Source: an uncultured Parabacteroides sp. (GTDB lineage Bacteria > Bacteroidota > Bacteroidia > Bacteroidales > Tannerellaceae). From it: a DNA stretch of 27,922 nt. Below, piece after piece: positions 15,771 to 22,408 of the stretch (the first letter of the stretch is position 1; every line of letters starts with the position of its first letter). The DNA lies in contig CAKVBA010000036.1 in NCBI GenBank assembly GCA_934725305.1, positions 1 through 27,922 on the forward strand, read 5' to 3'. A program made the position numbers and the translations under genes. The notes beneath the pieces were generated by a model, which did no database searches, was not told the origin of the DNA, and saw nothing but the letters and a program-made list of their open reading frames with translations.

Positions 15771-16150
15771 TTTTTTCAAAAAGTCAAGAAGAAATTTTTA
15801 AAAACAAGTTTGTGGATTTTTATTCTATTATTGCCAGTTATAGTTATGGTGAGTTACCTGCATCTGCTGGGAGAAGGATTGAAACAGATTTTTTTGATTT
15901 AATATCTGAGGCAAGACAATTTAAAGATCCTTTTAATGAGACATTTAAACTTTACACGAAAAACACGTCTATTTTTGGCGATAAAATTTCAATTGCAACA
16001 GGAATTGCAATAGCAAGGATAGCGATAGATGTTGTTTCGCAAGGTAGACGTTTATCCAATCAGGTTCAATCAATGATAATAATGCAGGCAAAAGAAATGG
16101 TATCTACCTATGAAGGCAAACAAACTATTCGCAAACTTATTTATGAGTAA
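15764..16150 (+). CDS. 128-residue protein of unknown function, MG-type cassette
   Basis: Begins MGFFSKSQEEIFKNKF, just after the duplicated leader, whose AAAGGAAG lies about 10 bases before the start. The protein looks largely helical. A more hydrophobic stretch at about 75-92 (KISIATGIAIARIAIDVV) could be a weak membrane or packing helix. No domain recognised. The short N-terminal MG(L/F/W)F motif is shared with two neighbours although the rest of the sequences differ. The next membrane-protein gene begins 2 bases after its stop, suggesting coupled expression. AT-rich compared with the core genes. Confidence 0.65.
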   Translation: MGFFSKSQEEIFKNKFVDFYSIIASYSYGELPASAGRRIETDFFDLISEARQFKDPFNETFKLYTKNTSIFGDKISIATGIAIARIAIDVVSQGRRLSNQVQSMIIMQAKEMVSTYEGKQTIRKLIYE

Positions 16151-16152
16151 AA

Positions 16153-16347
16153 ATGTCATTTCTAATACTTATTTGCATATTTATTATAGGAGGCATCATC
16201 TATCAATTGATCAAAACAGATGATTCCTCACAAATATTGGAAGGAGCTGCAGACGGATTCTTTCTTCTTCTTTTTATTTTGGAGAAACTATTTCCATTTG
16301 CACTTATTATTTTAGTATTTATGCTATTAACTAAAGCTTGTTCTTAG
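16153..16347 (+). CDS. 64-residue two-helix membrane protein
   Basis: Opens with a hydrophobic helix (MSFLILICIFIIGGIIYQLI), then an acidic polar loop (KTDDSSQILEGAADG), then a second hydrophobic stretch (FFLLLFILEKLFPFALIILVFMLL) ending TKACS. It starts 2 bases after the stop of the 128-residue gene. As in the first cassette, a small two-helix membrane protein follows an MG-type protein. Function unknown. Confidence 0.6.
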   Translation: MSFLILICIFIIGGIIYQLIKTDDSSQILEGAADGFFLLLFILEKLFPFALIILVFMLLTKACS

Positions 16348-16366
16348 ACAATAGTTTTTAAATAGA

Positions 16367-16451
16367 ACTTATTTCTAAAGGGATAAAAAGTAAACAATAG
16401 TCTTGTAGAATCAAATTAATAACAACAAAAGAAAGTAAATAATTATGGGAT
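16367..16451 (+). repeat. duplicated leader, copy 2
   Basis: Second copy of the leader at 15689-15770. Its first part still reads ISKGIKSK in the frame that encodes ISKGGKSK at the end of the 49-residue membrane protein, but that gene is otherwise absent here. This shows the copy was made by duplication followed by replacement of the gene before it. Confidence 0.85.
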
Positions 16452-16795
16452 GGTTTTGGAACTCAGAAACAAACAAAGATGAAGAAATTATTAAAAATCA
16501 AATTTCTAACATTAACAAAGTGCTTACTGATCTATTAAAGTATTTGGATCACATTAGTTCTTCTGGAGAATATTGTTCAATGCAACAAGTTGAAAGATAC
16601 TTTGCAGAAATAGATAGATATATGCAAGAAATACAAACAGTCTCCAGAAGATTATCAACTTCTTCTGCTGCAAAAATAAAAGTTTCTTGGATAGATGGAA
16701 GATCGTTATATTTACCAGAATGGGAGACTTGTTTTCAAATGGTAATGGCAAAAATTTCACAAGATTTTGAATATGGTAAATACATGAATATATGA
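16445..16795 (+). CDS. 116-residue protein of unknown function, MG-type cassette
   Basis: Begins MGWFWNSETNKDEEIIKNQ right after the second copy of the leader. The first two thirds look helical and could form a coiled coil (about 13-75). The last third has a tryptophan- and tyrosine-containing segment (IDGRSLYLPEWETCFQMV). No domain recognised. Its stop overlaps the start of the lipoprotein gene (ATGA-type overlap at 16792-16795), so the two are probably translated together. Confidence 0.65.
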   Translation: MGWFWNSETNKDEEIIKNQISNINKVLTDLLKYLDHISSSGEYCSMQQVERYFAEIDRYMQEIQTVSRRLSTSSAAKIKVSWIDGRSLYLPEWETCFQMVMAKISQDFEYGKYMNI

Positions 16796-17616
16796 TGATT
16801 GATATTTGCAAACTTTTTATTTTACTGCTATTAAATTCTTCTTGTATTACGCATAAAGAGCAATTGCAATCAAATGCTGAAATATCACTTCGTACCACAT
16901 TGCAAGAAGTCAATGCAGATTCAGGCTTAGTTATGTTGATGGATTCAGCAGGAAATGTCATAGCCAAAAGCAGTCTTTCTCTGTTAAATGGTAAGTCTTT
17001 AGAAGATGAAGTATACACTACAGTTAGAGATATGGGGACACTTGCTGTCCCTGTATCTTTAATTCCTGTTTTGGAGAAAGGGAATATTTCACTGTCTGAT
17101 ACTGTTGATGTGGGTAATGGTATATATAATCACAATGGAAAAGAGATCAGGGATCATAATGCGGATATGGGTGGATATGGAGAAATCACCTTACAACAAG
17201 CAATCCTGTTTGATTCAAAAGTGGGTGTAATCAAATCATTATCTCCATATACAACAATCAAAACAGCCTATTCACCTACGGAAATACTGAATTTCTATCA
17301 TTCCATTGCCGTATCTGATCATTCTATTTGTTCTGCAAAAACAATGAAGGAGATACAACAGACCTTTGAAATGGTAGTCAGTGAAGGTACGGGTAAACCT
17401 TTATTTTCTGATAATGTAAAGATCGCAGGAAAAACAGGATCAGTTATCAAAGAAGATGGAACACATGAAGTTTCCTTCTGCGGTTATTTCAAAGTGAACA
17501 ATGTTGTATATACCTGCTTAGTCATTATTTCCAATCCTAAAAATGGTTATCCGTCTGGTGGTGTAATGGCTGGGAATGTGGTGAAAGAGATTATTGAGAC
17601 TTTATTTAGCAAATAA
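16792..17616 (+). CDS. lipoprotein related to FtsI-type transpeptidase domain, catalytic residues lost
   Basis: A 274-residue protein that begins with a hydrophobic signal and a likely lipobox (LLLLNSSC, C18). From about residue 75 it follows the transpeptidase domain of FtsI-type penicillin-binding proteins: GNGIYNHNGKEIRDHN, GGYGEITLQQA, YSPTEILNFYHSIA, KIAGKTGS (KTG 214-216), SFCGYF, and NGYPSGGVMAG. The catalytic SxxK site, normally in EPGSTFK, reads MGTLAV (T83 and V86 in place of Ser and Lys). The SxN motif reads DSK (141-143). Length is well below the usual 600-700 of FtsI, and the N-terminal domain and membrane anchor are missing. I infer a non-catalytic role. Last genes of the small-gene cluster. 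Confidence 0.8.
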   Translation: MMIDICKLFILLLLNSSCITHKEQLQSNAEISLRTTLQEVNADSGLVMLMDSAGNVIAKSSLSLLNGKSLEDEVYTTVRDMGTLAVPVSLIPVLEKGNISLSDTVDVGNGIYNHNGKEIRDHNADMGGYGEITLQQAILFDSKVGVIKSLSPYTTIKTAYSPTEILNFYHSIAVSDHSICSAKTMKEIQQTFEMVVSEGTGKPLFSDNVKIAGKTGSVIKEDGTHEVSFCGYFKVNNVVYTCLVIISNPKNGYPSGGVMAGNVVKEIIETLFSK

Positions 17617-17629
17617 CATAAGAAGAAAC

Positions 17630-18259
17630 ATGAAAAAGAAATTATTAACAACAGGTATTTTGTTCATAGCTATTGTAACAGCTTTTTTTTCTTATAAAAA
17701 ATACCAACAGACAAAAACAACAATAAATGTGGCTGTTGATAAGATTATGGAGCGAGAAGAAAACAATGAAATACTTCAATTTGTAAGAGAGTTCTTCAAC
17801 GATTCCACTATTCAGATTGTTGATACAGAAAAGGGTATCTTACGAAAAGATTCCATTTGTTTCTTTTACGATACGAAATGGGATACTTATTTAGTTGTTC
17901 CTGATTCCTTTACTTTAGAGATACCAGAAGATCATTCAAGCATAAACTTAATCTCTGAAAAGGCAGAAATAAAAACATGGGCAGCACCACGTGATGAAGA
18001 AATATGGAAAGGTAATAAGAATATGAAAAACAGGCTGATTGAGGCTGGAATCATAATAGATGAACTGATAATGACTGATTCAATTTTTGGGCTTTCGGGT
18101 GATGCAAAAAAAGGAGAGATTTCTTATTTCTCTTACTTGAAAATAAAACCTTTGTCAGACGGTACAGATTTATTCATTTCCTATCAAACTCCATCTGAGT
18201 ATAAGCAAGACGCAATAATTAGGAATGTTATTAGACAGTTTCCAGATAAACCTTTTTGA
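17630..18259 (+). CDS. signal-anchored protein of unknown function
   Basis: A 209-residue protein from ATG 17630, preceded by AAGAAG. The longer frame from 17594 lacks such a site and would overlap the previous gene. It starts with a basic, then hydrophobic segment (MKKKLLTTGILFIAIVTAFF) that is either a signal anchor or an uncleaved signal, so most of the chain should lie outside the cytoplasm. The rest is an acidic mixed sequence (for example EFFNDSTIQIVDTEKG, DEEIWKGNKNMKNRL, KGEISYFSYLKIKP). I recognise no domain. It lies 13 bases after the transpeptidase-like lipoprotein and is probably in the same transcript. Confidence 0.65.
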   Translation: MKKKLLTTGILFIAIVTAFFSYKKYQQTKTTINVAVDKIMEREENNEILQFVREFFNDSTIQIVDTEKGILRKDSICFFYDTKWDTYLVVPDSFTLEIPEDHSSINLISEKAEIKTWAAPRDEEIWKGNKNMKNRLIEAGIIIDELIMTDSIFGLSGDAKKGEISYFSYLKIKPLSDGTDLFISYQTPSEYKQDAIIRNVIRQFPDKPF

Positions 18260-18467
18260 AACAAATCATATTTGCGGCTTATTCACGACCATTTTAGGAT
18301 AAAACAAAAACAATAATAAAACGAAGTTCTTTAATACACTTGAGATACAAATCAGTGTATAAAAAACAGGCTGAAGACATAAAAGTGCTTGAAGATTTAT
18401 AATTTATTCTATCTAAAAAACACAATAAGCCACAGACCGGAAAAAGATCGTTGATCCCGTTAAAAAG

Positions 18468-18613
18468 GAGTAGTCTATTTCCAAAAATTGGGTGCCTACC
18501 CAATTCCAACGGAGTGCCTACTCCTTTCCAACGGAGTGCCTACCCAATTTCAAAAAAGTCTCTACCCTTTTTCCGGAAAGTCTATAGACTAATTTCGGAA
18601 AGTCTATAGACCC
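18468..18613. repeat. array of seven short variable palindromes
   Basis: About seven units of 20-26 bases follow one another. Examples: ATTGGGT-GCCT-ACCCAAT, GGAGT-GCCT-ACTCC, and AAAGTC-TATA-GAC (twice). Some units carry the left arm of one type and the right arm of another (GGAGT-GCCT-ACCCAATT). Units are joined by TTTCCAA, TTCCGG or similar. The GGAGTGCCTA words recur, reversed, at 7990-8063; the GTCTATAG words recur at 3470-3537. Confidence 0.65.
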
Positions 18614-18660
18614 TTGAGAAACAGCGCACAACCTGTTTTTCAAAGGCGCTTGATCCAAGG

Positions 18661-18777
18661 CGAACTCATCCGTCAATTTCAGCAAAGTTGCCCGTCGTTT
18701 CTAACAGATTCGTTACCTGTTTTTGATAAATAATAGACCTGTTAAATTACAATAACTACTCTTTCTGACCGTTGTTG
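18661..18777. repeat. dispersed intergenic element, copy 2
   Basis: Aligns with 3551-3665 by eye at perhaps two thirds identity, with shared blocks AGTTGCCC, CGTTTCT or TGTTTCT, GATTCGTTACC and AAATAATA. As in copy 1 it follows a palindrome array and lies beyond the terminator of a minus-strand gene. Confidence 0.5.
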
Positions 18778-18852
18778 TCGGCGTGTATGAAAATTGAAAA
18801 TACAAGCAAGCCCTAATGACGATTTGGGTTGAACCCCAATCAGCCATTATAT

Positions 18853-18898
18853 AGAAAGGGACTGTATCTCAGCAATCAGCCCGACACAGTCCCTTTCT
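18853..18898 (-). terminator. terminator of the cutC-FHA-TPR operon
   Basis: AGAAAGGGACTGT at 18853-18865 pairs perfectly with ACAGTCCCTTTCT at 18886-18898. It lies 19 bases past the stop of the TPR gene. The T run is poor, so it may work with other factors. Confidence 0.7.
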
Positions 18899-18916
18899 TA
18901 TAGATACTTTTCTTCG

Positions 18917-20647
18917 TTATTTGCAATGCTTCTTCAGCAGACGGTCGGCCACCGGATCACCAAGATCCTTGGCTTTTTGCAGAGCTTCACACGCCTCAGC
19001 TGATTTCTTCAGACGAAGCAAGCAGACGCCACGCAAACGGTGACAGGCCGCAAAATCCGGAGTTATCAGCAGAGCTTTGGACAGACTCTGTAAAGCCTCT
19101 TCGGGCTTCTCTTGACGCAACAACACTGAGGCCTCTTCGGCATAATAGTTCGATTCATTGGGATTCATCTGAAGAGCCTGACGGATATCGGCCAACGCTC
19201 CTTCCAAATCATTCACGCGGAACTTGGTCTGTTCTCTAAAATAGTAGAAGCTGTCATTCACCTTTCCGTCCATCACGGTATAATAGAGATCGTAATCAGC
19301 CAATGCAGACACATAGTTCATCAGCTTCAACTTCCACTCGATGCGCTCCAAGATATAAGGACCGGCCTCGGCTGTAGGTGGATTGCCACAAGCTGCAACT
19401 GCATTGTCAAGCAGGGCAATCATGTCGCCAATCTTTGCACCCGAAATCTGCTGTTTGGCCTTGAATGCCCAATACCACGTAACCGCATTCGCCTTGGCGC
19501 TTTGGTTGATGACCATATAGTCGTCATACGCCTCTTGGAAACGTCCGGTGTTATAATAGATATCGGCACGCAACTGATGATACAACGGATCGTCAGACTG
19601 ATCCATTGCCTGCTTCAATTTATCCAATGCCACCTCGACACTCCACTTCGAGCGGTCGAGAGTCGAATCAGACACAGCCACGCCATAGATCAACTTGGCC
19701 TGCTCATACAGATTGTCGCTCTTCTTCTCCATGAAACGTTCGGCCGTCTGCAGGTCTTCAAGAGATTTGTCCAACAGCTGACACTGCTCTTCTGCCGATG
19801 TCGCCAATTCGGCTCTGCGATAGGCATAATGGCTGGCACGACTCACATAACCATCTACCGAAGAGGGAAATGTAGCGATGAAATCATTCAATGTCTCCAA
19901 ATAGCTCTTGGCATCCTGTATCGATCCCTGCAGATACAAAGCAACTTGTGCCTCTTCGGGATTTTCCGGCCAAGCCTTACGGATCTTAATGGATGAATAG
20001 GTTGTATTAAACAGATCGGCCGGCTTCACCAGCAGACTATGAGCATAGGCGGCCGACACGGCATACGAATGTTCATTCCTGCCGGAAGCATCCTCTTGTG
20101 CCAAGCCAAACACTTCGCCGCTTTCGGTCAACAAAGGCGCATTCGCCTGACCCGGTTCCAACGGCATAGACAATTCATAATAATGATAAGGATCTTTCAA
20201 CTTGCTCACCTCAGTCACAGTTCCCTCTCCAAACTTGGTTGTCTTAACAGGTGAAAAGGGAAGCAGATAAACCACAGCGCCCTTGGCCAATGGAGCAGTA
20301 GCCAAAGTAAAAGAGGTCACCTTCTTTGACACTTCGACCTGACAGCGCACCACATCATACAGCTCGTCTGCGCCAAGGATATGAGTCACAGGCATCTCTC
20401 TGCCATCGGCATCCTTCACAACAGCACGGGCCGCATTCTTAAAGAGCGAATAGCCCGACAACAGTTCGCCCGACTCACTCACAAAGAAGCCATTTCCCGA
20501 AGCTATCTGCTGATTGTCTTGATTATAGGTAACAACTGTAACAACAGCCTTACGCTGCTTGTCCATCCATTTAGGAGCCTTTGTTGAGACGGCCGACGCC
20601 AATGCCCAGCAACAGCAGGCCCACAGTAACAAAACAACTTTTCTCAT
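18917..20647 (-). CDS. exported trypsin-like pseudoprotease with TPR repeats
   Basis: I start at ATG 20647 (576 residues), where AGGAG precedes and a clear signal peptide follows (MRKVVLLLWACCCWALASA); the open frame runs ten codons further to 20677, overlapping the FHA gene. Residues about 30-190 resemble the trypsin-like domain of HtrA-type proteases. By alignment to TNYHV, the histidine is replaced in SGYSL (S67); D98 fits the aspartate (YDVV); and GNSGG reads GQANA (A168), so the serine is gone. Residues about 230-576 form tetratricopeptide repeats, clearest near the end (EALQSLSKALLITPDFA). It should act outside the cytoplasm as a binding protein rather than a protease. Last gene after cutC and the FHA gene. 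Confidence 0.78.
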   Translation of the reverse strand: MRKVVLLLWACCCWALASAVSTKAPKWMDKQRKAVVTVVTYNQDNQQIASGNGFFVSESGELLSGYSLFKNAARAVVKDADGREMPVTHILGADELYDVVRCQVEVSKKVTSFTLATAPLAKGAVVYLLPFSPVKTTKFGEGTVTEVSKLKDPYHYYELSMPLEPGQANAPLLTESGEVFGLAQEDASGRNEHSYAVSAAYAHSLLVKPADLFNTTYSSIKIRKAWPENPEEAQVALYLQGSIQDAKSYLETLNDFIATFPSSVDGYVSRASHYAYRRAELATSAEEQCQLLDKSLEDLQTAERFMEKKSDNLYEQAKLIYGVAVSDSTLDRSKWSVEVALDKLKQAMDQSDDPLYHQLRADIYYNTGRFQEAYDDYMVINQSAKANAVTWYWAFKAKQQISGAKIGDMIALLDNAVAACGNPPTAEAGPYILERIEWKLKLMNYVSALADYDLYYTVMDGKVNDSFYYFREQTKFRVNDLEGALADIRQALQMNPNESNYYAEEASVLLRQEKPEEALQSLSKALLITPDFAACHRLRGVCLLRLKKSAEACEALQKAKDLGDPVADRLLKKHCK

Positions 20648-20673
20648 CTTTCTTATCCTCTCCTGTTTTAGGT

Positions 20674-21228
20674 TCAAATGTTCACCGCATCGCTCCAGCT
20701 CTCATCTCCATCGGGCGTATGAAGCACAAAAGTAGTGGCTCCAATGGTCACAATCGCACCTTCGCCAATGGTTACCTGTTCCTTCTTGCCTAACAATGTG
20801 TTGCATAAGAAAGTGCCGGTCATGCTGGGAAAGTCGCGCAACGAATAACTATATTTACCCTCGGCCACCTCTTTCACATGAATCACGCAATGCTTACGCC
20901 CCACACTGGGATCACTGGTAATGATCGGTGCATCCACACCATCTGTATCCTTATTTCTACGGCCAATCACATTGTCGCCCAACACCAAGGGAAGATCTTG
21001 TTTAAAGGCAAAGGCATTCTCGATGACAGAGATAAAGCCACAGGTAAAATCGGGCTCTTTCACCTCTTGCTCTTCGCCCGACGAACTCTTCACCAGCTTT
21101 CGCCCCAACTTGATCTTGAACTGTGAACCACACTGCGGACAGACAAAGACCAACACCTTGCCATCCGGATATTTACTGTCGTCAAACGACAACTGATTAT
21201 CACATTTCGGACAAAATACTCTCTTCAT
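20674..21228 (-). CDS. zinc-ribbon and FHA domain protein
   Basis: A 184-residue cytoplasmic protein. The N-terminus is a zinc ribbon with two CxxC pairs (CPKCDNQ and CPQCGSQ) at about C6, C9, C30 and C33, in the style of MJ0042-type ribbons. A short linker follows. Residues about 85-178 form an FHA domain with VIGRRN, SVGRKHCVIHV and a later TGTFLCNTLLGK segment; Arg and Ser-x-x-x-His are the typical phosphothreonine-binding residues. It lies 14 bases after cutC, and a TPR gene follows directly. A kinase partner is not visible in the window. Confidence 0.85.
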   Translation of the reverse strand: MKRVFCPKCDNQLSFDDSKYPDGKVLVFVCPQCGSQFKIKLGRKLVKSSSGEEQEVKEPDFTCGFISVIENAFAFKQDLPLVLGDNVIGRRNKDTDGVDAPIITSDPSVGRKHCVIHVKEVAEGKYSYSLRDFPSMTGTFLCNTLLGKKEQVTIGEGAIVTIGATTFVLHTPDGDESWSDAVNI

Positions 21229-21242
21229 TCCTCAATATGTTG

Positions 21243-21977
21243 TTAATAGACAAATGCCTCTACCTTTTTACGATCGGTCTCTACCGTCTCAAATTCAGAA
21301 GAGACCACACTGCTACCCATCGGAACATTCTCGTTACGATATTCCATACGGCTATAGACGATACTACGGGCTGAAGTATGAAACTCCTTCGCACCGGTTT
21401 CGGCTTCAATCTGAGCAATATTATTCTCACGCACACCACATCCCGGCATGATGATGATGCGATCGCCGGCTCTCTTCACCAACTCGGCAATCAGAGGAAT
21501 ACCTTTGACGGCATCCGACTGCTGGCCCGATGTCAAGATACGGTCGCAGCCCAATTCAATCAACTCTTCCAAAGCTTTATAGGGATCGCGACAGACGTCA
21601 AAAGCACGGTGGCAAGTCACAGAAAGCGGCTTGGCAGCCTCTATCAGGCGACGCATCAACGGCACATCAATATCTCCCTCTTTGGTCAGACAGCCAAACA
21701 CGACGCCATGCACCTTCAACTGTTTGCACATCTCTATATCGAGCAACATAGATTCAATCTCGGCCGGTGTATATAGGAAATCACCACCACGTGGACGAAT
21801 AATCACATTGATATCAATCTGGGAAGTCAGCTTCTGAGCTGTACGAATCTCGCCATAGCTGGGCGTTGTTCCACCTTCCGGAATTCCGGCGCAAAGTTCT
21901 ACACGGCTGGCACCACCTGCCTCAGCCTCAACACAACTCTGAGCAGAGTTGGCACATATTTCAATAATTCTCTTCAT
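21243..21977 (-). CDS. cutC: CutC family protein
   Basis: A 244-residue TIM-barrel protein of the CutC family, historically linked to copper tolerance in Escherichia coli, though the exact activity of CutC is unsettled. The N-terminus MKRIIEICANSAQSCVEAEAG and the following SRVELCAGIPEGGTTPS are highly characteristic, as are INVIIRPRGGDFLYT and ILTSGQQSDAVKG. Length is normal. First gene of the minus-strand operon with the FHA and TPR genes; a link between these functions is not evident. Confidence 0.95.
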   Translation of the reverse strand: MKRIIEICANSAQSCVEAEAGGASRVELCAGIPEGGTTPSYGEIRTAQKLTSQIDINVIIRPRGGDFLYTPAEIESMLLDIEMCKQLKVHGVVFGCLTKEGDIDVPLMRRLIEAAKPLSVTCHRAFDVCRDPYKALEELIELGCDRILTSGQQSDAVKGIPLIAELVKRAGDRIIIMPGCGVRENNIAQIEAETGAKEFHTSARSIVYSRMEYRNENVPMGSSVVSSEFETVETDRKKVEAFVY

Positions 21978-22039
21978 AAAAACACTGTTTTCTGTTCAAG
22001 ACCACACGGTTCATTCACACGCTGATCTGTTTATGTTTG

Positions 22040-22072
22040 CAAAGATAAAGCTATTTCCGCAAACTGAGGCAA
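22040..22072 (-). promoter_or_regulatory. likely cutC operon promoter
   Basis: On the minus strand TATCTTTG lies at 22047-22040, matching the -7 consensus, with TTG at 22072-22070 at a spacing of 22 bases. The cutC start is 63 bases downstream. Confidence 0.5.
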
Positions 22073-22141
22073 ACAAGACAACTACTGTAGCTTTATATAT
22101 GACACAAAAAGCCTAATAAATAAGAAAAAAAGAGTTTTCTT

Positions 22142-22171
22142 TTTGTTTCTGAAAAATAATGTGTAATATTG
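22142..22171 (+). promoter_or_regulatory. likely threonine operon promoter
   Basis: TTTG at 22142-22145 and TAATATTG at 22164-22171 (one mismatch to TAnnTTTG), spacing 18. The leader peptide start lies 37 bases downstream, which suits a transcribed attenuator. Confidence 0.45.
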
Positions 22172-22207
22172 TCGTCACAAAACACAATATACACAAGAGA
22201 AATAACA

Positions 22208-22270
22208 ATGAATGTAACATCTGCATATTATACATGGGCACTGACAACCCCTTGGGGGTTGCTGTCATAA
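22208..22270 (+). CDS. thrL: threonine operon leader peptide
   Basis: A 20-codon open frame, MNVTSAYYTWALTTPWGLLS, upstream of the threonine operon. Four of the twenty residues are threonine (T4, T9, T13, T14), well above background. The adjacent threonine codons T13-T14 lie in the left arm of the hairpin at 22242-22267, so a ribosome stalled there for lack of Thr-tRNA would keep it open. This is the layout of a classical amino-acid attenuator. Expression is inferred. Confidence 0.7.
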   Translation: MNVTSAYYTWALTTPWGLLS

Positions 22271-22396
22271 ATCTTGTTGTTTCAACTTCACAAGCTGAAA
22301 ACTCTATCTATTTTTCTTATCCAAAGTATTAACTAAAAGTGTTGTCATCATTCAGTACCGACTATTGTTATAGCCGGAAGACAACAGGTAACTTTT
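22242..22396 (+). promoter_or_regulatory. attenuator-like hairpins before thrA
   Basis: Hairpin 1: TGACAACCCC (22242-22251) against GGGGTTGCTGTCA (22255-22267), with a short bulge, overlapping the leader peptide end. A weaker hairpin, TTCAACTT/AAGCTGAA, lies at about 22279-22301. Hairpin 3: AAAAGTGTTGTC (22335-22346) against GACAAC (22380-22385) and ACTTTT (22391-22396), with a bulge, ending in a short T run just before the start codon, a terminator-like shape. Which ones compete cannot be decided without folding. Confidence 0.6.
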
Positions 22397-22408
22397 AATC
22401 AGAATAAA

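Larger units (their letters stand above)
18260..18916. other. intergenic stretch with repeat array and dispersed element
   Basis: No gene seen. The left third is AT-rich without clear structure. The palindrome array lies at 18468-18613, the dispersed element at 18661-18777 and the terminator of the following minus-strand operon at 18853-18898. Confidence 0.6.

Noticed and set aside
15764..15784. MG-type protein starts as a myristoylation-like signal
   Set aside because: The expected Ser or Thr at position 6 is not shared by the three proteins, and bacteria do not carry out this modification.
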